The notes under the pieces are model-generated. The model searched no databases. It saw only the letters and a program-made list of their open reading frames with translations, and had not been told where the DNA came from. A DNA stretch of 47,465 nucleotides from a virus. Made by a program: the position numbers and the translations under genes. Location: IMG/VR virus record IMGVR_UViG_3300042540_000135, positions 1 to 47,465 of that record, one strand, 5' to 3'. Below, piece by piece: positions 9,793-21,700 of the stretch (the stretch's first letter is position 1; every line of letters starts with the position of its first letter).

Positions 9793-12700
9793 ATGGCTGA
9801 AAACTATCTAGACAATTCTTTTGATACAGAATCTATAGAACCAGGTATTGAACAAGCTCAGTTAGAAACAACTGATCAGCAAATACCAGGTGGCCCTGGT
9901 ATACCTGTGAATGCTATAACACAGCCTTCTTTGTTCATGAACAAAAAAGGTAAACCTATAGACCAGCTTCCTCCTAGCCAGGCTGCTGCTGCACAAGCTT
10001 TTATAACTAATTCATACCCCAAACCTAAGACATTAGAAGAAGGTATGAGACTAGTTAATTCTTTACAACAATCTGATCCATTATTCGGCACAGGAGCTCG
10101 TTCATCAAATGCTTACTCTACAAAGATGGTTGAGAAGTATGATGATCAGGATTATGGTTTTATTCCCGGTATGGATCTGGATGACTTTTATGGTAAACGT
10201 GAATCATGGTATGATACATTTGGAAAACTTGCACTTAGACTTCCTGTATATACTGCAACTAAAGTACTTGAAGGTTTTGGTTTTTTAGGTGGACTATTAA
10301 GTCCTTGGAACTGGGGTACAGAAGAGGGTATAATTTCTAAAGCAGCTGATAATACTTTATATCAAGCTATGTCTCAGTTTGATGACTGGACTAAAAATGA
10401 GTGGATGCCTACCTTCCAGGAGGCTGCTGATAGAGAGAAAGGATTCTTTTCAAGATTAGCTACAGATGGTGACTTTTGGGCAGAAGATGTTGTTGATGGT
10501 GTGGCTTTTATGGCTTCAGCATTTGTACCCGGAGCTATATTAAGTAAGATTGGTGTAGGTGCTAAAGCAGCTGCTGGACTTTCTGCATTAAGAATAGGTG
10601 TTGCAGAAGCAGAAGTGGCTGTTCAAGGAGCGGGAGCAATGGCTAACTACTTTACCAAAGCTCAAAAGATTGGTCAAGGTATTGACAAGTTTAATATGTG
10701 GGCTTTAGCTACTACTACTGAATCTATGTTTGAAGCTAAAGAGGTACGTGATAATGTAAGAAATGGTTTACGTTTAGATGAGTTTGGTTTTACAAGACTT
10801 AAAGATGATGGTACTGCATATACAGATAGTGAGATAAACAAGATATCTGGTGAAGCTGCTAGAAACACCTTTGCAATGAATGCGTTGTTATTAGGTGGTA
10901 CTAATGCTTTTCAAATGAAATACTTTCTTAAACCTTTTGGACTAGCAGATGATGCTGGTAAGATTGGTTTACGTACAGGTGCTGGTCTAGCTGATGAAGC
11001 TGTTCTAAAACCTGCAGAAAGTGCTTTTAAATATTACGGTAAAATTGCTGGTGGTGGTATACTAAGAGAAGGTTTTATTGAAGAGAATATGCAGCTGGCT
11101 ATTCAGCGTGTTAATGAAAAGTATGGAATAAAAGGTTCAGTACTTTCTTTAGGTGATACTAACTTATATAAAGATTTATTAAATCAGTACGCTAATCAAA
11201 CAGTATCAGCAGTTTCTGGCAAGGATAAAGAAGCCGCTTTAAATATTGGTCTTGGCGGTTTGATCGGTGGAGGATCTAACGTTCTTTTAAGTATTGGTCA
11301 AAGAGCTTCTGATCTTAAAGCTTCACAAGCAGGTCTTGCTGACTTTTCAGATGCACAGAAAAACTGGTTAAAGTTTGGCAACATATATAAAACCCAAGAG
11401 GTTACTACTCAAGATGAGAATGGAAATCCTGTAGTAAAGAATCAGATAGTTTTTGATAAAGAAGGAAAGCCTGTTGTAGATGAGGTTAAACTAAATGCTG
11501 CCGTAACTGGTATTAGTAAAGCATCTGAAATGCTTACTGAGGCTGAGAACACTCGTAATAAGTTTCAAAGAAACTTCTTAAGAGTATCGGCTTTTTCAGA
11601 GTTTGTTCAGGCTCATATAAATGCTGGAGAAGAAGGTTCTTTAATGAAGAAGCTTGATTCTCTTAACGAGGCTTCAGCTGAAGATTTAGCAAAGCTTGGT
11701 TTTGCTGTTGGAGAAAACTTAAATGAGGATATACAAACCCATAAGAGTATAGCTTCAAGTATTATAAAGCAGAACAAGGTACTAAACGAAAGCATTCTTT
11801 TTGATAACTCTAAAGAAGATAAAGCACGTAAGTCTTATCTAACAAGTATTGCTGCTAAACAAGTTGTTTCTAAATATCTTGCTAATCTAATCCAAAAGGA
11901 TTTAGATGAGTCAAAAAATGAGTTGATTACTTCTGACATGACTTCTCTTTCTGATAGTCTTGTAGATCAGCTTAATGAGATGAAGTACAGGATAGAGTCT
12001 CAGAAACAGATTGTTGAGTACATAAAAGAAAACGGAAAAGAATCTGAGGTTCCTCTTAGTCTATATGAGGATGTACTGAAGGAACTAGAGAACAGTTTTA
12101 AAAAGATTGAGGAGAACAATCCTGAGTCTTTAAAGAACTTGCAAAAAGACAAAGACGGCTTCTATCTTTATGAAAAAGACGAGCGTACCATTGCTGGTGC
12201 AATGCTGGGTCTTAATACTATCTCTAGGCAAAAAGGTCAGGTTCTTAATGAGGTTAGAAATATAGGGGCAATGTGGGCTTACTATGCTGACAATAAAAAC
12301 GGTAAGAAGAACTATGTAGCTAACTTAAGATCAATTGAAGAAAACCTAAACGAGCAAGCTAAGAAAGCTGAAGAGGAAAAAGCTCGTAAAGAAAAAGAAG
12401 AGGCAGATAAAGCTGCTGGCATAACTCAGACCGAAGCCACACCAAGTACTGAGCAAGTGCCTCAACAAACTGAGGATCAAGAATCTGAAGAGCAAGAAGA
12501 TGATCCAGGATTACCCAGCTTCTTATTGGAAGCATTTGATATAATACAAAATAATGACCCAGAGTTTGAAGATGACTTTAACACTTGGTCAAAGAGTTTA
12601 GGTGCAAACTACTTTATACAGCAGTATAATAAGAAGTATAATAAATCTGAGCCTTTAAACGGTGCTCCAAAGACTGAGGCTCAGCCAACTTCTGCTCAAC

Positions 12701-15700
12701 AAAAGGACCTAGTTGATGGCTTATCTATAGCAGATACCACTTTGGCTACGCTTAGAAAAGCTATGGCTGCGGTTCGTGAAGTCTATAGTAAGATTGCAGA
12801 TAACGAGGATCTAGTTAAAAAGCTAATAGATAAGATCAATCAGGTAAAAGACGCCTTTGCAAAATCTACTCTTCTTAGCGTTATAACCGGTACTAGTTCT
12901 GAACAGCCTTCTGAACAGGCATCTACTTACATACCTATTAATGATGTTAATCCTTCTGTACTAACAGTTAAGGCTAATAATCATATTGGCTATGACAAAG
13001 TCAGCATGAACCAGGATGAGGTTGAAACTGGGTTTGTGCTTGTTGGTAATAAAGCATTAATAGAATCAATGGGTTCTAATACGGCTACTATAAACGATAA
13101 TGTAAAAGTAGTTGCTACAAGAAAGTTTGTTAATGAAAACCAGGAGAAGCTAAAACAGTTAGGTATACCTAACAGAACTATAATTACTTACGAGACGCCT
13201 GATGAGATTAATAAAAAACTCAAATTGGGGGTTTCAGTAATTGCTGCTGCAGCTCGATACAATGGTTTTGGAACACAGATATTCTTAAAAAATAATGAGG
13301 CAGCTGGTAATGTCTACATAGCGGGTATTGAGAACTATGCTATAGTTCATCCGGATAACACTACAGAACCTATTACTTTTTCTGAGGAGCAAAGAGAGTT
13401 TGTAAAAGCTAACATGTTGGTTAATGGTCAGCAAATGACTGATCAACAGTATGATCGTTTTCAAAAGCTATATACCAAGATTCAAGACTTCAATGAAGAG
13501 GTTGAGCTAGTGCTTGGAGAAAACGAGCAGATAGATATTACTCCAATATTTAATAAATATTTTACAGTAACTAAGTCTGGTAAGGATGCCGTAAAAGGAC
13601 AGAGCTTTGAGTCTCTTGTTCAAAACAATCCTGATAAGCTTTTTAGAATAACTTATCAGACAGAGTCTGGTGAGATATTGGAAAAAGACGTACCGCTGGT
13701 TGCTCGCAGTTGGGGTAGCGGTTGGATACTTGACTTTCCTTTGAACAGTGGGGAAACCCTTATGTATACAGATGACTCTGGAGAAGTGGTTCCGGTAACG
13801 GATACTAAAGAGTATGCTGCTACAGTACATGGTATTACTCCTGAGTTTACAGATAAGTTCGGTGCTAAATATGCCTGGGTAGCTAAAGAACCCACAGATC
13901 CTAAAGGATTTAAGCCATATGCTTTGAAGAGAGATACTGGTACTAGTCCTGTTGAGCACTTCAAAAAGTTTGCAAAAGACTTTGCTGAGTTAAAAGCTGT
14001 TCTTACTGAAGGAGAAAAAACAAAAGAATACAAGTATAAAGGGCAGACATTTAGTACTGTAAATCAGTTGATGTCTTTCTTTAACTCAAAGGTGTATGGT
14101 TTTTACCAGTCACAAAACTGGTTTGTGAATCTATCGTATAACCCAAAAACAAAGAAGTTTGCTTTTGAACTTAGACCTTCTGATAAAGAAGTTCGTAACT
14201 CTTTAACTGGTCCACAGAAGCAGGCACTCAATCTTTACTTTTCAGATGCTTCTATAACTAGCGTTACTGACAATACTCAGGATGCTGATGTATTGGAGGC
14301 CTATAAAAAATGGATGAACAGCTTGATGTCAGACTATAAAAAACTGACAGATAAACTGGAAAACAGTGATGATAATCTATTAAAACAGTTCAGATCTGAG
14401 TTGAAAACAAATACTCTTTTTGAGTATGAGAATGAAAACGATGTTAAAGAGTACATGCTTAAGCTTGTTGACAAAGATGGAAACACTGCTAAAGCACCTG
14501 TACAGTTTCTTAAATACAATGCTAGAGAAACGAAGAAGAAAGTTACTGTTGCTCTTAATGATGAGCCTGTACTTCCTGTTAAAAGAAAAGCAACTACTAG
14601 GCCAAAAAAATCTAAGGCTGAAGGTTTTAGTGTTCTTGGTACCCTTGGAGATAATGATGTTGCTGGTCAACAATTAATTCCAACACAAGAAACCGCTACT
14701 CCAACACAGGAAAAGAATAAACCTGTTTCAGCAGAGCCGGCTAAAAAGACTGGACGTAAGATTGTTAAGAAGCTAGATGACGAAGCTCCATTTATGCTTC
14801 GTTCTGAAGAAGAATACAAGAGCTATACAGATAAATCTTTTAATGAAGAAGTTCAGTGGTTAAGCCAAGCTCTAAGGAACTCAGGTATTTCATTGCGTGA
14901 TCTAGGTACAATTATAGATAATCTTTCTGCAGGAAAGCAGGTTCTTGGTTATTACAAGAATCGTGCAGTTTATGTAAATAAAAACTTATCTTCTGAGGGT
15001 ACTATTTATCACGAAGCTTTCCACGGTTTATTCCGTGACATTTTTACAAGTGACCAAAGAGCATTTTACTTAAGTAAAGCAAAAGCTCGTATGGGAACTG
15101 TTACACAACAGCAGATCTCTGACTTTCGTAATGAACGCAGATACTTTAATAAAACTGACCGTGAGATTATAGATCTTATAGCTGAAGAGTATTTGGCAGA
15201 TGGATTTAGAAAATATAAGCTTGACAAGAAAGAACCAATTGATTCTTGGTTTAAACGTTTTGTAAAACTTATAGAACGTATCATTAACTTCTTTAATAGC
15301 AATCAGCGTGCAATTGATAGACTGTATAAAGACTTTGATGGTGGAGTATATGCTGAGCAAGTAGTCAATCCTGAAAACAGTATATCTAACGAAGGAGTCT
15401 TTGCTTTAGCTTACGGGCGTCCTAAACTAGTAGAGACAATAGATGAGGAAACAAATGAGCCTGCTTTTGGAGTTATAAGCAAAGTACCTCTGAATCTAGA
15501 AGTACAGAATGAGCTTGTATCCAAGCTGACATACCGGGTGGCTAATATGACCACCGGTAACTTTGCTAGCAAGTTTGTTCAAGCTGTTGAAGAACTTAAA
15601 GCAGAATATGATCTTGAAGCTTTGATAGCAACAGGTAATCCTGAACTAGCAGATGCTATTCGTAATAAGTATCAGAATAAGTTTGCTGAAGCATCTTTTG

Positions 15701-18700
15701 TGTTAGGCGTTCCTGTCAAGTATGTTCTTGATGATCAACTACTTAATGACGAGGAGGCTAATGAGTTACTAACTGAACCTGGTGATAACACCGAGGCTTT
15801 AGAAACCATCAAGGGTCTTGTAAAAGAAAAGATAGACACTCTTGGTTTGGAAAAAACTTTAGCTGATAGTAATCTACAACTACCTGAAGATGAAGAAGAT
15901 GCAGAACAAACTAATAAAGGTGGTGAGTTTGATAAGGTTCATATCAATCCTTTAGAAGGACTCAGCCGTGAGTTTAGAAACCTGTTTGGAATCATTCCTT
16001 ATCAGTATACCGATCCTGATCTGGGAGTTACTGTAAGCAGAACTGCGGATGGCAGCATGCTTTTTAATGCTATGATTAAAGTGGCATCAGACAATACTAT
16101 AGATCAAATCCTACCTTCTTTGGCTAAGGCTGTAGAAATGATGGAGGAGGACAATGATCCAAAGTATGCCCCTTTAAAAGCTTTTGCTGACTTTATCCAG
16201 CGTCAGTTTGGAATAGCGGATCTTTCTGACTCAACTAGTAAACCGACAAGAAATCTATATCTCTATAAGCAGTTTATTGATACCTTCTTTGTAACAGAAC
16301 TTCCTAGTTATGTTATTAAGAGTACTACCACAAAGACTTCTACTAAGTCAGAGGTATTTGATGCTTCTATTAATCAAGACGTTAATCAGAAAAGAGAAGC
16401 AATTAAGTTCTACTATGACCAGGAGTATCGTAAGCTAAAGACTCCTGAACAGATTGAGGCGTTTAATAAGAAGTTTAAAGACCTGCAGAATTATATTAAT
16501 CAGAACCTGTTCACTCTATTCTTGGCCGGTAATGGTATCAACCAAAGAAAAGCGTTGAACCAAGTGGTAGACAAAGTTAAACAACTTATGGACGATGTAA
16601 ACATTGTTCTACCAAAGAGTCTGATAAGACAATCTTTACTAGCTATATACAACATTGAAGAGAAGAAACCTTTTAATGTTAGGTCTACTAGAAACATTCA
16701 AGACATTGAAGTGAATCAGACTTTGATGAAAGAAGGAGCCTATTTACAATCAGACTTCTTTAAAAACCTAGCTCAGATTGCAGCACCTAACTATCCTAAT
16801 CTTTTTGCTGATAAAGATGCTAACGTAAACCTTGGTAAAGATTACACTAAGATTGATGCTATTAATAAGATACTTAAGAAGGCTGCCAAGTTTATTATAA
16901 AGTATGATATTAACTCTGCGATGTCTGTTTATCAGAATGCAGAGTATGAGAACATATATAGATATACTAGACACACCCCTCCGTCATTACTAGTACAAAA
17001 AATTAGAGAAGAGGGTATAAGCTCTCTTCAAGATATGTATCCAATGCTTCGTGATTGGTATACAGATAATCCATTATTCAACGGATCAGAGGAAAACAAT
17101 CTTTTCTTAAACAACCTTTATCTATCAAGCTTTGGAGGGTTCCGTCAGGAGATAGGCGATACTAATCGTAAAGGTGTAACATTTGGTAGTATTGATCCTA
17201 AGACGTTCCTTCTTAGTGGTATTGTGCATTTTGCAAACCGTGAAAGGATATCTGAAGGTAAAGTATCTATCAACACATTCAGACGTAGTCGTACTCAGGA
17301 AGAAGCTACAACAACTAACTTTTTATTAACGGCAAAGTATAAGAGATATGCCGATGGTCTTGAAGCAAACTCAGAGTACATAAAAGATATTATGTCTTTG
17401 CTGCGTCAAGAATATAATCGTATTCAGCGTGAATGGGCAAACCGTAATGATGAGAATGCTGTACGTTATAACGGGTACAACAATCTTAATGGTGATGTTA
17501 ACAAGCTAAGAGCTTACCAGTTTAAACACTTTGAACATTTCTTTGATCAGCAGGAAACTACTGATGAGAATTCTGTATTAAGACAAGAGATGAAAGATGC
17601 TCTTGTTAATGCTGCAAAGTCTGGTGTTACTTTTGAACAGGCTTTAAAGTCTGATGTGCTTATGCAGCTTCCCAATCAGTTAAGTGATTATACTCAGGAA
17701 ACCTTTGAAGCTCTTAAGAAGAACTTAGAGAAGTATGAGCTTTTAAAGTACATGAAGAAAGACGGAGAAACTATTGCTACATCTGATCTACTACCTACTA
17801 AAATAAACCAGGACTTTAAAGACGGTACGCTTGAGGAAAATGGTTATGATACTCTTGATGAAATGCTTCTGGATTATCATCTAAACGTTGAGATGAATAA
17901 ACGTACGGTTAACCAGATTTTTGATGGTGACCTAGCTACGGGTATTAAGACAGCACAGGAATTTTACAAGCGTAACAAGAGTGGCGTTATATCAGGTAAC
18001 TCTGCTAAGGTTGGATATTTCCGTACTGCTGTAGTAGAAAACCTTCAGTCTTTTATACCAACATCAACTAATCCTCTTACTGGCAAGACAGACTTTGATC
18101 TTAATCAGTTGGCCCAGGATGAAGAAACACCTAATTCTAAAGGTGTAGATATTGCAGATGGACAGTCTTATCATATTATGAATCACAGGATAAGACTTAT
18201 GGACAACTGGGGCAGATTAAGTCCTGCCGTTAAGTCTATTCTTCACAAGGCTAAGTATAAAACCTTAGACAAAGAAGACATTGATTTTCTTAATGAGAAT
18301 AAAGTTGTACTTAACACTCTTAAGACAGCAACTGGTGGTATATTAGAATACTATAAGTTATCAGAGCATCTTCTTATTCGTCCAGATGTGTCCAGACTTG
18401 TAATACCTCAGGGTATGAATCAGGAAGAAGCTGAGCAAAAACTTGATGAGCTTTATTCTGAGATAGAAATGTTAGAAGACCAGATTATTGAAGATCCTTT
18501 CTCTGCAGAAGCTGCAGATTTAGAGTCTAAAGTAGAAGAATTGTATTCAGAAGTTCATGGCTTCTGGTCTCCAAAACGTGGGCGTGAAAAGCTACACTAT
18601 CTTCTTAACTCAATGGAAGCTAGTGGTATAGATCATTTATTTGATACAAATGCTTCAAAGAAAACCACAGTAGTACCAATAAAGCTTAATACAGATACCG

Positions 18701-21700
18701 TTACAAACTTAAAACCATCTAAGAGTTCTAGCTCTTCATTGTTTAAGTTTATGCAGGTAGAGACTTCTGGTATACATGATAAGATTACATTGCCATCCCA
18801 GGCACGTCAGCTATTGACTACATATATTAACAAGCTTGCAAATGATCAAGTATATCGTAACAAGTCTCTTAAAGATCTTGCCAAGGAATACTCTGATACT
18901 CTTGGTGATATATCAAAGAGCTCAATGAATAACCTTAACAAGGCTATTCTAGATGAAAAAGGAGAGCTTAACATTAGTCAGTTGTTTACTACTATGTACA
19001 ACGGACTTAAGAAACAGGGCATTGACAGCAATACTCTTAAGTACTTTGAGGTAAGAGACGGAAAACCTGTTCATAATCCAAACATACCTGCAATCAAGAA
19101 GATCTTTACATACTATTACTTTAGTATGTTTAACAACGCTGTATTCTCACAGAAGGTCAGCGGTAGAAGTGATATTCTTGTTTCAGAGTTTGGTTATGAG
19201 GTTTTATACGACACTCAGGATAATAATCGTATCATTACTCAAGAAGAACAAGAACAAAACCCTGAACTGTATAATGATACTGACAGGTTCAAAACCCGTC
19301 ATCTAGGTATATCAGTAGAAGAAGTTAATGGTAAAAAGGTGTATACCGTAGAGGTAATGATACCTAAAAAATTATTTGATAACGAGAGTGAGCGTGAGCT
19401 TTTCTTAACCAAGTTGTCAACCTTCTTCAGTACTCGTATTCCTACAGAAGATAAACGTTCCATGGTTGTTGCAAAAGCAGTAGACTATATAGATCCTGCT
19501 TATCAAAACTCCATCGTAGTTCCTCAATTGGTTCACATTCTGGCTGGTTCTGACCTTGACGTGGATAAGCTCTACTCTCATACATTTGATTACTATATAG
19601 ATTATAATGAAGTAGCTCACGTTTATGGAGACTACTCTAAGTATACAACCCCGTCACAAGGTCAGTTTGCAGAGTATATTCAGTATATGTCAAGCCATCC
19701 TTATTTTAAGGAGCTAGTTGACATTGAGATGGAAAAGATGGTTGTAAAACCTGTACTAACTTCTGATTTTAAAAAGGTTACTAAGGAGTTAGGTATCAGT
19801 ACTTTAGAGTTGACTCCAGAGGAAATTAAGCTGAAGAGAGATGATATTATCAGCAACTTAGATCTTCTTGAGAACGTAAGAAAGGATCTGCAGAATCAAC
19901 ATGATATTGCTTTTAACGAGTATGTATCAAGCAGTAAGAAAGATAGATCCTCTAAGCGTGATACGTTTATAAAGAAAAGAGCTGAGTATCTTATTGCCCG
20001 TGACGCTAAGGATGCAGCTAAAGAAGAACTTAGAGAAACTAAGAAAGAACTTAGAAAGGTAAACAATACGTTAAAGATAGCTGCTCTGGTAAATATCCTT
20101 AAGTCAAAGGGCATGCCTGTAACCCAGGCTGAGTTTAGCAAGTACTTAAAGACAAATCCTAGTCCTGTTATACCTGTTTTAAATAACACAAGCTTACAAC
20201 AGAAGATAGATATTCTATCAAACGAGAAGGTATTTAAGGATTTCTATATAAATGAACGTTCAACTGTTGAGCCTTTTAGAAATATTGCTGCAAGTATTGG
20301 AGCATCTGTTGATAGTGTTATTACTCAGAACTCTATCTTCTCAGTTATGGGTGACGTAGTTGCTAATGATCTTAACGCAACTAACAAAGACGGTATTGGT
20401 ATAGCAGCAAGCTTTAATAAGTTTATAGCTTTTGCTGAGAAAAATGACTTAGTTCTAAGTCAGCCTTTGATTAGAGTGTTAGATGAGAACAACAAAAAGA
20501 TTGATTACGTTGACTTTACTAATACATCAGCTATTAGACGTACTGGTGAAACACTTGGTATGTTTGCTGATGCAGCTAAAGAACCTATTCCGTCTGTACT
20601 AAATCTTAATCCTGATACTGCAGGTATCTCAAATGTTATTGTTGGTATGTCTGGTAATCTACAGCTTGGTTTGTTGATTAACAAAATACCTTTTATAGAA
20701 GAGATTATTCAAGACTACAGAACAACAAAGTCTGCAGCACAAGATACCAGCATTAATCTTGAAGGAAGTATTTCTTCAAGAATGAAAAACTATTTTAAAC
20801 AAACTGTTGGATCACTTCAACAGAGTGGAAGACTTGGTGAACTACTTGTTGCAAAAGAAAAGAATGGTAAGGTTATAGGATATGGTGAGGTTAGACCAAT
20901 GTATATTAAAACAATTGAACCTAATCCTGAAGTTGCCAAAATGGAACCTGAGAATATAAGGCTTGGTGATCTTGGCATTGAGTTACTCTATGAAGATAAT
21001 TCTGTAGTTGCAGAAGATGTAGCTAAAGCATATTTGGCTAGTACTTATGCCAGCATTATTCAATTAAACAGTGATATCTTGTTATTGGGTAAGGTGTTGA
21101 ATCTTATTAAACAGCAGGAACCTGATTTTAATAAGCTAGATGAAATTCTTTCTGCTTACAACTATTTCTTGTCTGGTACTTCTTTGTTTGGAGAGTCTAT
21201 TGTAAAAGCTTTGACATCTTCAAAAGAATACTCAAGTTTGATACAAGCAGCTTCAATGATGAGCTCTTATTCAAGACAGCTACTTATTGAAAGAACACCG
21301 TTATTTAAATCTGTTGTTGATATATTAAATCTTGGTTTGAACAACACCTTTGGTGATGAGAAAGCAAAACAAGATATCATTGATCAGGTTGGTAAGTTTA
21401 TTATCATCAACAAGATGAAGACTGAAATGAAGTCTCAGATTGATGATTTATCAACTAAAGACGATGCTGCTAGTAAGGCTAAGCTTGAGATGCTTGAAGA
21501 TTCTTACAAGTATTTCTCTGCTGATTTCTGGTTAGATAATAATACATTACTTGACGACCTAGATTATCTAAACTCAGTAAATCCCGGTAATCCTTTCGTT
21601 GACTTTTTAAAGGTAAATGTACGTCAGGATATAAATTATCTAGAGGCTACTAGTCGTATGCGTCTTGATAAAGATCTTACAGAGAATATTATCAATGGAT

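Noticed and set aside
13507-14673. Several frames on both strands inside the giant RNAP gene, including a plus-strand frame at 14420-14677
   Set aside because: They are shadows of the 4,532-aa frame with low-complexity products.
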